This document shows, one piece after another, positions 1 through 12,425 of a stretch of 64,000 nucleotides of DNA. The stretch is taken from contig SSBO01000001.1 of NCBI GenBank assembly GCA_005281725.1, positions 2,526,399-2,590,398 on the forward strand, written 5' to 3'. The notes below the pieces were generated by a model that was not told the DNA's origin, searched no databases, and saw only the letters and a list, made by a program, of their open reading frames with translations. Position 1 is the stretch's first letter; every line of letters starts with the position of its first letter. Made by a program: the position numbers and the translations under genes. Source of the DNA: Wuchereria bancrofti. Taxonomy: Eukaryota; Nematoda; Chromadorea; Rhabditida; Onchocercidae.

Positions 1-239
1 CTACTGTATTCTTATAAATTTCTAGAGTTTTAGACATTTTTTCGCATTTTAGATCAATCAATGCTTTGAAAATCACTGGTTGGGTTTTTTTTTTTTTAAA
101 TAAGAGTCAACAAAATCTTCATATCAGTAATATAAATCAATAAATTTATTCATAGTTATGATACCAATAAATTTATCAATAGTTATTATACAAACTGCAG
201 TATAGATAAATCATTCACCCGGCACCAAACCATCAAATG
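1..239. other. AT-rich 3' flank of the TACO1 gene
   Basis: No coding segment is visible. It holds a T-run near 87-98 and the minus-strand AATAAA at 145-150 that probably ends the TACO1 transcript. Confidence 0.6.
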
Positions 240-2706
240 TCATTGTGTTGGAACTTTTAACTTGACAGGCCTTATCGGTACAGAATTTGGCTTTATATTG
301 GCGTAAACTTGAGTGATACTTTCATTTTCCCGTAGCATTTGATAAAACTGAATGATCTAAAAAATGAAAACAAAATTCATATTTCATGCGTCAGAAATAA
401 GTTTTGGAGAACAAATAAAACAACAGCTGAAACTAAGCAAAAATAGCCATACCTTTTCTGTTTCATGTTTGTCTATTTCAACCGGATTGATTGCACGTAA
501 TTCCAAAGCAGAACATTTAACACTAAAGCCTTTTTTTTCAACAATAGCCAATAACTGAGCAAATTTATTCCTTACGCAAACTAATTCATAAAATGTTGCT
601 CCATCCTCTTCAAATTTATTGACATCATCGCAATCCAATTCTATACAGATTTCTTCTATCTAAATAATAAAATTTTGCTTGCTTACAAGAATTCTGCAAG
701 TAAATAAAAATAAAAACTTCTTTGTTTATGTTTTAGAATTCACATTACAATATACTGAAATTGTACAATAAGGATTTGAATTACAGACTGACTATAAAAA
801 ACTATAAATGAAGTTGATAGAATCCTGAAGAGCAATAAATAACACTTTCGATATTCAATCTAACAAGTTTATAAATAAAAAATCGTACATCGTCAAATAT
901 ACGAAGTGGAAGTGTTAATAACCTCATCTAATGATAATGTTTTATTGGCCTTAATAGCACTAACGATAATAACACCTTTGTCCTCAAAAGTTCTGCTATA
1001 ATCGTTCTTCGACAATTGAAATCCATCGCCAATCTGAAATCCAGATCCATAAAATTAGAAAACCAAAATTTAAGATTTTAAACACTTGCACAGAAAAATT
1101 TATACAAAAAAGAAAAAAATATACAAATTTACACAGAAAAAATCCATGCAATTTATACAGATAAAGCTTTTATAAGATGTTGTTACAAACAGATGTTCAC
1201 TTTACACACAGATGTTCACTTTACTAAGGAAAAAAAAAAATTCTGAAATATCTTGTTTTTGAATACCTTATATACAGATGTTGTAAGAAACTCTAGCAGT
1301 TTTTTTTGTGATAAGCCTTCCGATTCGATGATAAAAACTGATCCAGAAGGTCCAAGTAAAGTAATTTTCGCTGTTTTTACTGGCTGGAGCTGGAACAAAA
1401 AGAAAAAATTTTCAAGAATAGTCCAAGTAAATACATAAGAAATTTAAAGCACTTGGAATCAGTAAAACGGATATGAATTTCATGTTTAAAACTGAGTGCT
1501 GAATAATGGACTAAATCATATAACATTTAATATCAGTTCTCTTTTACATCTTTTTTGGCATTAATCGAGCAGCAGTTTGTTAGTTTTAGAATAGAAAACA
1601 ATAATTTGAGCAAATTACAATGGTAATCGAATATAATATTTAAGCAATCATTTCTTTAAAGACTGCAATTGTAATCACTTTCTTTTCCAAGAAATCATAT
1701 AAATAGAGGAACATTTTGTTATTTCTATTAATAAGTATGAGATAAAACAGCGTAATAGATAAATATTAATATAAAATGGTAAGAGATATTATTTATGACA
1801 AAAAAAGGCATTATAAAAAAATTTGATTCCAAGCTAAATTAATACTTAAAACCACTTTATGAACTGCCTTAAAATATCGTAGTAAATACTTGATGAATAT
1901 TCGGGTAATCTCTACTAGACATGATCGAACAGTAACCGTGGTTAAATGATTACGTTAATATTTCCTTCTGAAGAAATAATTTTTACAATACAACATTCTT
2001 ACTTGCACATTCTTTAAAGCACGTTGAAAGGTTTCATCAGGAAAGTTTGCGTTCCTATATTCCAACTGCAATTGTACTAAATCTTTGTTGAATTTGAGAT
2101 CAGGCCCACCAGTTCGAACAATTCGTTTCATTTTAGCCATTAATTGTTCAGCTGTTTTTGTTTTATTAACCATAGCTGCAAGCTAATATCAACTCCAATT
2201 CAAACATATCAATAGTTAACAGATACATAAAGAGAGGAATTTGAAATATTCTAATGACTGCTTTAATTTTTTATTTTTTAGATTAAGATTTGATCAACAC
2301 CGTATCTTAAAAAATTTCGCCAAAAACTACCAGATGAACTCATAAAAACATCTTTAATTGTAGTTATAATCATAAGTACATCTGCAATCATATAGAAATA
2401 ACTTCAATTAGATCTTTAACCAAATTTTCCTAGATTTTTCACAACCAATCAAATTCCAATTTGAAAGCAGAAATTTGAGAAACTGGAACACAGTTGGGAC
2501 ATAATTGCAACATGAACTGATATACACGATATGAGATATTATATAATGTCATATTATATGGACAGTAAACAATGAAAGTGATATAAAAAAACCTAATAAA
2601 CCTTAGTATCCTTAATGTTATCCCATTTCGAATGACCTTTCATGAAATGTGGTGATATCCACAGTCGTCTTGCATGTAGCATCATTCTACATCGAAATAC
2701 TTCCAT
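240..2706 (-). CDS. TACO1: TACO1/YebC family translational activator, 6 exons, 277 aa
   Basis: Exons (minus order) are 2602-2706, 2003-2182, 1267-1389, 923-1033, 453-659 and 240-347. All junctions are phase 0 with GT-AG ends and sum to 277 codons plus stop, close to the 297 residues of human TACO1. The first exon carries the YebC signature GHSKWDNIKDTK around residues 24-35. Exon 2 has the family block RTGGPDLKFN and a following RALKN. Exon 4 contains DKGVIIV, like the KKGVI segment of the family, and exon 5 contains the acidic DCDDVNKFEEDG stretch. In mammals TACO1 acts in mitochondria on COX1 translation; that role is inferred here from homology. An acceptor-like TTTGTAG ends at 2710, three bases before the start codon, which fits spliced-leader addition. 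A poly(A)-type AATAAA on this strand lies at 145-150. The second exon acceptor was chosen because it is the only one that keeps phase. Confidence 0.93.
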
Positions 2707-2817
2707 CTCCTACAAATACATAAAGAAAAGATATCTCCGAAAACTGGATGACAATCAAACAAACGATCCTACTTCGTGAACTTCGCTAGAAAAATGAAGA
2801 AACCAAAGTTCTACAGA

Positions 2818-2823
2818 TTTTAT
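2818..2823 (-). terminator. Candidate poly(A) signal between the small ORF and TACO1
   Basis: Minus-strand AATAAA, 34 bases after the stop codon of the 2857-3090 segment and about 107 bases before the acceptor at 2710-2711. Confidence 0.4.
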
Positions 2824-2856
2824 TTCATGTAAATGAAATTATCCGTAAATGAAAGA

Positions 2857-3090
2857 TTAACACCAACAAGGACAGTTCTTGAGAATTTCCGGAATTGATC
2901 CATCACTACCAACAACGGGAATTCGGAATGAGCCTCTCGGCAATAAAACTTGCAAAATAGTTAAAAAGTGACCGTTTCCAACGCGACCTTCTGATTGGGT
3001 TTAGGTTTGAGTTGCCACCGGGAAAAATAAGGCTATACCTTTTTGACGTGAGTTGGCGTGACGTGTAGGGTGTTCGGTGTGGGATGCCAT
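2857..3090 (-). CDS. Small unrecognised coding-like segment upstream of TACO1 (61 aa as two exons, or a broken ORF)
   Basis: From ATG at 3090 the frame reads MASHTEHPTRHANSRQK and continues through a 48-base stretch (2991-3038) into GRVGNGHFLTILQV, LLPRGSFRIPVVGS and a stop at 2857-2859. The 48 bases contain one in-frame TAA (3001-3003) but start with GT and end with CAG in the right phase, so they can be spliced out to give 61 residues (exons 3039-3090 and 2857-2990). A 48-base intron is shorter than the other introns modelled here. The base composition is clearly more GC-balanced than the surroundings. An AATAAA on the same strand sits at 2818-2823, and the TACO1 acceptor follows about 107 bases later, a spacing typical of nematode operons. 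I do not recognise the protein. It could instead be a decayed repeat-derived ORF. Confidence 0.4.
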
Positions 3091-3368
3091 AACATGAGTA
3101 CTTGGCAAGTAAGGAGGGATATTGCTTGACGTGTGCTATCTTAGTATCACGGTGCTGTTTTCATTTGAAAGCACAAAATTGTAAATATACAGAATTCCGT
3201 AATTAGGGTATAAGTTAGTGAATAAAGTTGAGTTGGTGAATAATGTTATAATTATAATTAAATAGGATTAAAAGTGAAATTACAATTAAATATATAAAAT
3301 ATGTATCAACCGATTTTAAAATTAGCGATACAGAATGCATATACAAATCAAAGTAATTTATGTTTGCT

Positions 3369-3459
3369 TGAGAAAGTGTTATTGCTGATGTTATGTCTCT
3401 CATATCTCTAATTTTTAAAAAAAGATGAGAAGTTAATTTTATTAGTTGAAAAGCTAATA
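3369..3459 (+). repeat. Diverged outer extension of the left inverted-repeat arm
   Basis: On the minus strand this segment still aligns with 10702-10790, for example around the shared ATTAGAGATATG and the following CAGCAATAA, but with several substitutions and an indel. A short minus-strand ORF beginning MRDITSAIT has a counterpart in the other arm that stops early, so it is probably not a gene. Confidence 0.7.
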
Positions 3460-3858
3460 AATTGAAATCTTCAAAAAGAATTGAGATTATGTTAAAATCT
3501 AAAGATTTTATGATAAAATCTTAAAGCGCTACTGAAACTTGTTTCATAATTTAAATGGCATGGATTGGCAAAGTGATTTAAAATTAATTTTCAGTCATTG
3601 AAACTCTTTATTTATTACAAATAACTTCTAGCATGCTGATTGAAGAGTTAGATTTTAATTTGGATTTCTTTTTGGAACAAGTTATGGACTGATTAGAGAT
3701 TAAACTGATACCTTTAAGAACTGAGCGTAACTTTGAAAGTGACAGTAGTGCGACATTTTTTTTTTCAATATTTTTATTATTGTTATAGCTTCCACAATGA
3801 AATATTTCTCACTTCCGGAAATATTGTAAGTAATTTCAATATTATCACGCTAGTTGTA
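3460..3858 (+). repeat. Left arm of a perfect 399-bp inverted repeat
   Basis: The reverse complement of this segment matches 10303-10701 at every one of 399 positions when compared line by line, including a 10-base homopolymer. The left arm lies in the intergenic space between the 3' end of the PPEF gene and the TACO1 locus. Outside the identical tract, homology continues to about 3369 with substitutions and indels. No transposase ORF or clear target-site duplication was seen. Confidence 0.97.
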
Positions 3859-4408
3859 GAATTTATCATTCCGTCTTGTTTTTAACGAATCAAAATGACG
3901 TATGTTCACGTGAATACAGCATAGGTATGATACATTTTTATTCGATTACGTGTATTTATGTATTCCACTCTAACGATTCCGACGATTTTGACCGTTACAC
4001 GTACGTATACATATATACACATACACGCACGTCTGAACGACAATTCAATCAGTTACTGATTACGGCATCGTACGTTAATGATATTAGGTGGAATAATATT
4101 TTGATGATTTTATGGGTAATCGATATGCTATTTCTATCAGTAAACAATGATGGAGAAAAGTTCATCGATAATCAGTATGTTATGTCTAATTGATAAAACA
4201 TCGATGATGTCATTTATAGGCGCTTTCCCACTCTTTTTTATTCGTTGCAGATATTGAAAAAGTAGAAATAAATTATTAGAATTGCTGAGATTAGCAGAAA
4301 TATTTCATTTATTTGAAAAACAAAAATTGAAATTAATCAGTAATTTATTGAACGGACGATTAATGAGCATCATGTTAGGTAGTCTAAATATGATAAGTGC
4401 GACCATAT
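3859..4408. other. Intergenic DNA downstream of the PPEF gene
   Basis: A 105-codon plus-strand ORF (3876-4193) is present but shows no family motif and no splice partners; I do not call it a gene. The region otherwise serves as the 3' flank of the phosphatase gene, with minus-strand AATAAA-like sequence overlapping its stop codon. Confidence 0.5.
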
Positions 4409-7400
4409 TTATTCAGTTCCTTGATCAACAAGACGGAATGCTTCCAGGAATTCATTCAAGTCAATATAACCATCCTTATTAAAATCAATACTTTCCGCTA
4501 TTTGTTCCAAATGAGGTATTTTTAATGGATTACGAGTATATTGGCCCAAAATTTTGCATGCATCGATGAATTCATCCACAGATACAAAGCCTGAATTATC
4601 CTAAAAATTTCCAATTATTTGTGTTTTAAATGAAACATTGAAATTAATCGAATTAATCAAATATTTCGAAAAAATGTTTGTTAAAATATTTCTTACAATA
4701 TAGAATAAAAATTAATAATTGATCGCTATTAGAATATATAATTTAAAAAAATAAAATAATTTTACTCTATCCATAAAGCGAAATAATGCTTCGAGAGAAT
4801 CTTTATGTCTGTATAATGTTTCTATCACATGTGGTTTCTTCTGAAACTTCTTAATTAACCTTTCCCAATTAGCGATGGATTAGAGTATTATAAAGTATTA
4901 TATTTTTTTTCCAAAATTTTTATCATTTTACAATTGACATTAATTTTGTCTTTCGTCGAAAAAAAAAATCTTTTTTTTAAATCGATTTAAATCAGAATTT
5001 TAAATATTAAAATAAAATTAACAATTTTTCACCTGCATTATTTTCTTATCACCATTAAAAATTTGTACAGTTGATGAATTTTGCTTGTATAATACATTTT
5101 TACCATCCTCAGTTACGGTAACAAGTCGTGGAGCTAATAAATACCATGGCAAATTAAGGCCAGAAACACTTTCCACACATTTGCACCATTTATGAATGGA
5201 AATTTCGCCTTAAATTAATCTTTCAAATTATTCAAATATTTGTGAATCAATAAATGATTCTGACAAATTTTTAAATAATATAAAAAGTTTTTTTCTGATA
5301 AACCTAAACCAAAATATTCATTGCATTTCATATTAAAAAGAAAAAAATGAAAATTTCATCTATTTTAAATCGATCAGATTTCTTCTTTTTTTATTTACAC
5401 TAACTTATGTTAATTAATTTCAAATAGAATTACCCGTATTTGATGGATCCAAAATTTCAAATTCATTTTGTAGTTGCTTATTAAATACATCCAATTGTGC
5501 TCGTAAATTTTGCATAGCTGATTGTTCAACAGCATCAATCCTAAACTTATAATCTTATCCTTCTAACATTGCATGAGAGGAATTAATTATTTGTAAATTT
5601 CCAATATTTGCTTACAATTCATAGTTAATTATCTTTTCAAAATATTAAAAAATAGTTAAAGTATTTTAAGGATAATTTTTTCTATTTGTTGAAATGCAAA
5701 CAGCAAAACGTATTATAAAGATTTTTTAAATTATTTTTTGATAACCACTACAAATGATAACAAAATAATTAATGATAATGATATTTAAATTTTAAAAATA
5801 TTAACTCTTGATTAAATAAAATATTTTTTTAAAGAAAATTTAATCTTTTTTTATGCTAACAAACTAAAATAATTTTTGCTTTCTTTTTTTAGAAAAAAAA
5901 TTTAACCTTTCTCTTGCACTAATAACTTGTCGATGTGCCTTGGTTGCTTGATATTGTACAAAATGTGGTTCATGATTAGCACCAAGAAATTTAACATATG
6001 CACCTCGATTACTACCGTATTCATAATAATTTGATGCGGAAAATATAGTTAATACTTTGTCGTTATGTGTCAATTCATATCCTTCATACTTGCATTCATG
6101 CGATCGAACAATCATATCCAATTGATGCCTTTGACATTAATTTAATTATTAAACCAATGGAAAATTAATAATTAATCATAAATGAAATGTATAAATTATG
6201 TAAAGAATAAATAAATGAATCAGTAGATAATAAAAAAAAAATCACAGTTCAATGTAAGAATAAAAATTTACTACTTTATTCATATCACATAAGCAGTTAT
6301 TTGCTTTAATTTTAATTCTTATCCATTATATTAATTTAAAAAATTTTTGGTTTCAATTAAATCCTTTAAAGTAGTAAATTACTACATTAAATTAATGAAA
6401 TTTTAATGAATTCCAAGCAGAGATATTTTTAGATTAAAAGAATTATTTTCTTTTCTTAAAACGAAAGTGCGCTTACTTTTCAAGAAATGTTCGAGTAACA
6501 TCGGGACCAAAATATGTTCCGCCACCACGGAAAACATTTGCCGTACAACCATTTTGCTCTTTTGGATCACTCCATAATATGTCCAAAATTAATTTCCATT
6601 CTTTAGCATCAACGCTTTTCCTTTGCATACCAACAAAGTAATGTGACGGCCTGAGCACTGATCCATACTATAAGTAAGAAAACAAACAAAACAGAAGAAA
6701 AAAAGGACAGCGTGCAAGTTTATTTCGTGGAGAAAGTCTAAGAAAAATGTATTATTCTTTGGAAGTTTCAATTTTTAAAACAATTAGAAATTGAAAGAAG
6801 GAAAAAAAGTATTAAATTTACTTCATTTTCATTCCATGATCGACCATATTAGTTACTCCCTTTCAGAATCGATTACTTTTACTTAATCTCTCCTTCCTTT
6901 GATTAGTCAATTTTTTTTGTCTTTCTTTTTCTTGATCTATTAAACTTTCTTAATCGCTTATTGAAGTGCGAAAATTTGACAATTATTTGATCATTCTTTA
7001 TGCTTATTTTAAACTTTCCTGACAATTAGTGACTTACCTGATATCGAGGTAAATTTTTAAGTTCATCCAAGTTTGTTGTATCCGAAATACCACCATGTGT
7101 AACAAATATTTTATTATCAATAACTGTTGCAAGTGGTAACCATGAGAAGATATCGTCCAACAATTTCACTAATGCATTTGCTGATTTCTAAATTCTAACT
7201 TTATGCCAATTTTAATATTTTATGAAATGAAGTAAAATATTTATTAGTCCGCCATATAAGCATTCCTAATTAAAAACTTCCATTAAACTATAAATGACAA
7301 ATATGAAATCTATTAGCAGGAAAGTGGGAAAAAATGAAAACCTGAAATATTCTTTTTTTAATATTTACTTTAAAACTGAAACTGATTATTCAGCAGAAAC

Positions 7401-10400
7401 TATTTTTTTTTCTTAATATTTTGTTATACCTTATATTTTGTCATTAATTCTTTCACAAAACCATAGCGTAGATTGATAATATGATCTTCATGATTACCGC
7501 GATTTAACACTACTGATGACGGATTTAAGATCACAAGTGCGCAAAGTACCACAAATACTTCTATGGACTGAGTACCACGATCAACGAAATCGCCATTGAA
7601 TATATATGGATTATCAATCGATGGATAACCATTCTAAAGATTTCCTATTTTATTTCTATTTATTATTATTATTATTATTATTACGCATAATTATTGTAAG
7701 GATACACCTTATAAAGAATAATACAAAGATCATCAAATTTTCCATGCAAATCTCCGCAAATTGTAATTTGTTTTGAGAGCGACGTAGATAATTCAACAAC
7801 TGTTGGAAGCGTTTTAAATACACGCCGAGCTTCATGTAATATCAATAATATGTAACTGATATGCATTACCTAAAAAATGCTAATGATTATTTGTTTAATC
7901 ATTAACTATAAAATAGTATAAATCCATATCACATGTGTGTTCGAAATTATTGGTGAATGATTGATTAGTTAGCAAAATTGCAATCAAAAATAAAAGATGA
8001 AAAAGTTCATCAAAGTAAAGCTTAGAAATTTCTTTCCTGTTTAAAATTGCATCTTTCTTTTCATTTTTCTTTCTTGTCTTTTAATTCATTGCAAATATTA
8101 GCTTTATAAAAGCTAATATTTGCATTATTTAAATTTTAATCTGTTTGGACTCTCGGTGAAATTTGAAATTGAATATAAATTTTATATTTAATTATAATAT
8201 TACTTCCTGCATCAAAGAGTCGAACTTCTAGCATTTCTTTTTCAAAAAAGAAAAAGAAAAGGAAGAAAAAGATTGATAATTTATTTAAAGTATTGTGCTT
8301 ACTTTATTATCTTTAAATGCATCCATCATTTGTTCAATGTGAATTTTTTTGAGCGGCAATGAAATATTAGGGCCTTTGTAGCCTTTCTCGATTTTGAACA
8401 ATTCTGGCCGAGTCATTTCCAGTAATCTCTTCTCATCTGCTGTTTCATTTCCTATCACTTATCTTGTTAATATGGTGGAGAACTTTTCACTCATCAACAA
8501 AACATAAGTAAAACTAGAAAAAGTCAAATTTTTAAATTTAATTTTACTCCTAATTTTAATGTTTATTTTTTCTTTTCCACTAACTTCTATGCATTCATGT
8601 GCAAAATGTTTTCGTTTTTTTTCTGCTTCAACATTATTCTGTGGTGAAAAAAATAAAAGCACAAAAAAAGCAAAATCGAAAATAATAGAAAAAAAATTAT
8701 TTTAAAATATCATAGTTGTTTGATGAAGTATAATTCATTTTCAACTAATCGGAAAAAAGTGAAATAAAATAATGGAATAAAAATTAGTATAAAACGTTTT
8801 AAATTCTAACAAGATTTTTTTTATTAGTATTTATAAACTAGTTTTTTTTTAAATCTTATACAGTGAAGTTTAAGATTTAGAACTTTATAATGTTATCAGT
8901 TAAAATTGAACTTTCCGACGTCATTTCTTCTTCCCTCCTTTCATTTTAATTCTTTCATTTTACTTTAACATCAATTCTAAAAATGACAACCGTGTGTTAG
9001 CATGGCGGAATGGTGCAATTTATCCTCCGTTTCATTCAATGTATCGATTATTTCGCTGAAAAAATTGTACAACTGCAACAAAATGCTTTATTTTTGAAAA
9101 AAATTCGAAAAAGAATTAAGTCACCTTTAATTGGTTCTGTTCACCGACATACTCTAATGCTGTAAATATGCTCCACGTTGCACGACGGCGTGCTTCCAGA
9201 CGTGCCAAGCAACGTCTATACCATTTTTGAATTAAGATGGCAGCTTTTATTGCTGAAAAGAATTTTTTGCTTTCAAAAAAAAAATTATAAATCATAAAAT
9301 GATTTCAAAATAAAAAAAAAAAAACAAATGATGAGAAACAAAAAATTTTTTTTGGGAAAAATTAGTTTTTTTTATTTTTTCAAGTAAAGGTAAATAGCAA
9401 CAAAACAAAAAAAAAAAGGAAAAAGAAAACAAAATTAAAAAAGACTAATTATTGTTGCTTCATTTAATTTCTTTATCATTATTCAGTTTTTGGTATAGAT
9501 TTTAATAATTTATCATAAAGTGGTGAAATCATTTGAATAATGTTTTTACTTCGATTTTTCTTTCTTCAAATTGTTTCTTTCATGATTTCTTCGAAAGTTT
9601 TCGGAATTAATTTTCTCGATTAATACATTGATAAAATAAGAAGGGTGTTTATTAAGCAAAAGGAAGCATAACGAAGAGAAAAGCATGTTTACGTATGATG
9701 TCGCATACTTCATCTCTTCGATAGAAGAGGCTTAATTAATTTTCCTGGCAACGACAACTTTTTAATTGACGAAAAAGTTAAAGTTACAGTTATAAATTTC
9801 ACTAAAGATTCTTTGAAATTCCATTTTACAACTTAATTGATTCCAGTGTGGTTATATAAACTAAATTAAATCGGAATGTATGGCATAATAATAATAATAA
9901 TAATAATAAACAAATAATAAAAATATTGATAATAAATAAATAATGGTAATGATTACAAAAAAAAATTGGGGGTTTGAATGCTTCACTATTTTGACTAATT
10001 TTTCAATTTTTTTGCTTTTTCGGAAGTTGAAAAAATATATTTTAGAAAATGCAATGATAGATTGGTTATTCCAATAATTAAAATTAAAATTTTTTTGTTT
10101 TTTGAAGAGCTTTTTCTTTTGTTTTTTATTATTGTAATTTATCACAAATCTCTCAGATGACGCAATTTGACATTTTCATGAAGTCTTTTCACAAATCAAT
10201 ACAGTGTGTGTGGTTTTGATGGAAAATTTTCAACTGGTTAAAGAACTTTTAAGTTTCTACTTCAACCTTTTATTTTAAATTCTAACTTAAAACAGAACCA
10301 ATTACAACTAGCGTGATAATATTGAAATTACTTACAATATTTCCGGAAGTGAGAAATATTTCATTGTGGAAGCTATAACAATAATAAAAATATTGAAAAA

Positions 10401-11391
10401 AAAAATGTCGCACTACTGTCACTTTCAAAGTTACGCTCAGTTCTTAAAGGTATCAGTTTAATCTCTAATCAGTCCATAACTTGTTCCAAAAAGAAATCCA
10501 AATTAAAATCTAACTCTTCAATCAGCATGCTAGAAGTTATTTGTAATAAATAAAGAGTTTCAATGACTGAAAATTAATTTTAAATCACTTTGCCAATCCA
10601 TGCCATTTAAATTATGAAACAAGTTTCAGTAGCGCTTTAAGATTTTATCATAAAATCTTTAGATTTTAACATAATCTCAATTCTTTTTGAAGATTTCAAT
10701 TCACTAACTTTTCAAGTGGTAATCTTTTTTTTTTTTCAAAAATTAGAGATATGACAGACATAACCTCAGCAATAATACTTTGCTAAAATAAAACAAAGAT
10801 AAAAACAGCAAGTAAAGTGAAATTTAAAGAAGGAAACTCAAATATAAGTGATGCAATATGAAATTGTTCACGGTTTTTTATTTTAGTTTTGAAGCTTCAT
10901 TTATTTCAAAATGTAGCCACCACTGTGCAAAGTGAAAGCTTAAAATTTTGCAAAAAATAAGTTATGGAAAAAAATAAGGCAAAAATATTTATTATTTAAG
11001 TGCGAATTTTTAAATTTGAATTGGAGTGTGTGATGTAAAACAAAACCAGATATGTTGTGCACTATCATTATAATATATTTTATTAATCTAATCAGGTATA
11101 AACCATATTAGAAGTTCTATTTCAGATTGAAATTTTAAGCTATAAATCATAATCTATAAATCATTTCACCACAAATTGAAATCACTTTTTTTACATAATT
11201 TTGGCACATATAATAATATTTAATCACTAGATTAGCAGTAATTACGAATTGAATAATTTCTTCATTTTAAATTAAAATTAGAAAAGCATTTCAGGAATGG
11301 AATGAAAGGTTTTGCTGAACTTACAGATTTCAGTCGGTGGTGCATAAGGTGATGGATCGTGAAGTTTTCGATGCGATGAACCACATCCCAT
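4409..11391 (-). CDS. pef-1: Serine/threonine phosphatase with EF-hands (PPEF / rdgC / pef-1 type), 14 exons, about 659 aa
   Basis: Exons: 11325-11391, 9125-9252, 8991-9072, 8548-8622, 8303-8451, 7708-7869, 7430-7633, 7038-7187, 6477-6667, 5907-6128, 5434-5540, 5033-5208, 4766-4840, 4409-4600. Phases fit throughout. The N terminus MGCGSS suggests myristoylation and palmitoylation. An IQ-type calmodulin site follows ([10 protein letters not shown], about residues 25-34). The PPP core shows GDLHG (206-210), GDFVDRG (235-241), GNHED (267-271), [18 protein letters not shown] and FSASNYYE. At the C terminus, canonical EF-hand loops run from Asp595 to Glu606 and from Asp635 to Glu646; an earlier DPSNTG loop looks degenerate. 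Length matches the family (653-753 in human). Such enzymes act in sensory neurons under calcium/calmodulin control. Exon 4 is the weak point: its acceptor could be at 8622 or 8638, and only 8622 keeps phase. Intron 1 spans 2.07 kb and contains the right arm of the inverted repeat. Confidence 0.95.
7659..7682. repeat. (ATT)n microsatellite in a PPEF intron
   Basis: A short pure run of ATT units lies in the intron between the GDLHG exon and the GDFVDRG exon. Confidence 0.8.
9886..9909. repeat. (ATA)n microsatellite in PPEF intron 1
   Basis: Pure ATA units followed by degenerate AT-rich sequence; they generate a spurious tyrosine-rich minus-strand ORF. Confidence 0.75.
10303..10701 (-). repeat. 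Right arm of the perfect 399-bp inverted repeat, inside PPEF intron 1
   Basis: Exact reverse complement of 3460-3858. Position pairs sum to 14161 along the whole arm with no mismatch. It lies between exon 1 (11325-11391) and exon 2 (9125-9252) of the phosphatase gene. Confidence 0.97.
10702..10790 (-). repeat. Diverged outer extension of the right inverted-repeat arm
   Basis: Counterpart of 3369-3459 with visible substitutions and a length difference near the T-run at 10725-10736. Similarity fades at about 10790. Confidence 0.65.
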
Positions 11392-12359
11392 GATGAAGAT
11401 TTCCGAGAAATTTTGCTAATCAAATAAATCAAAGAAGGATTGTTTGATGGAATGTTCAAGTTCACTTCAAAATGAAAGCAACTTTTTAATAGCAAAAAAA
11501 AAATTTTATCCCTTCGAAGCTATTCATTTAAATAACGTTAATGCAAATAACTCTAATTTCATCCTTCTACTCATTCAAAGATGACTAAAATCTGCTAAGT
11601 AATTGGAAAAAAAATCCATAACGAATACTTAGTATTATATATAATTACTTTATAAAGTTGTTATCGTCATCCTTCTTTGATTTTAGTTTTTTTTTCAGTT
11701 TTTTTTTTCAATTTCGTTAATGATTAAACGATATATTTATCATCGTTATTATCATTGTAATTATTGCTATCATCATTGAAATTATCAACACTGACATTAA
11801 TGATAATAATAATGATCATGATAGTAGTAATAAAATAATTGCATAATTACCATTATCACTTTCAGTAGTAATACCTCATTTAGGTAAACTTCATATACTG
11901 ATCGTTGTCATCATTATCATTATCCTTATTATCATCACTGCTATTAATAACAGTGGTATTAATACAAACTGCAATTAGGCAAACAACACATTCAGCACTG
12001 TTATTACCATCGATATTATTATCTATTATCATTACCATTACTATTAGTAGCAGTACTAGTAGTAAGAACTAAGATTGGGTAAAAATTAATATTATCGCTA
12101 CTCTATTCATTAGTGACTTGAGTACTTTTCTTGACAAATAAGCCATTGATAATAGCAATAACAATAACAATAATAATAAATGATAAATACAATGATAACA
12201 ATAATGAGCGATGTTGATGATAATGATGATAAGAAAAATGCTGATAGTGACAGTGATGACAATGATGATGATATGATAAAAATAATGTGAGTGAAGAAGA
12301 ATTTATGGAAGGAAAATGAATGCTAACAAATTCACCTGATGTAAATGAGCAGTAATTAG
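11392..12359. other. Upstream region of the PPEF gene, no gene seen
   Basis: AT-rich DNA with scattered ATC/ATT-type trinucleotide stretches (about 11740-12060). It presumably contains the PPEF promoter. No coding exon with splice sites and family motifs was found. Confidence 0.5.
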
Positions 12360-12360
12360 T

Positions 12361-12425
12361 TGTGTATATGCATGTGTGTGTGTGTGTACGTGTGTGTGTG
12401 TGCATGTATGTGTGTATGTATGTAA
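12361..12425. repeat. (GT)n-rich microsatellite
   Basis: Interrupted GT dinucleotides with ATGT variants. The reverse strand gives a spurious threonine/histidine ORF. Confidence 0.85.

Noticed and set aside
3215..3403. 62-codon minus-strand ORF partly within the repeat extension
   Set aside because: Its counterpart in the other arm stops after about 11 codons, so the frame is not maintained.
8548..8638. Alternative longer PPEF exon 4 starting at 8638
   Set aside because: The acceptor is better, but it conflicts with the phase of exon 3 and creates a stop; 8622 was used instead. It remains possible if exon 3 ends differently.
9861..10145. 94-codon minus-strand ORF ending in a tyrosine run
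   Set aside because: Lies in PPEF intron 1; the tyrosines come from the ATA repeat.
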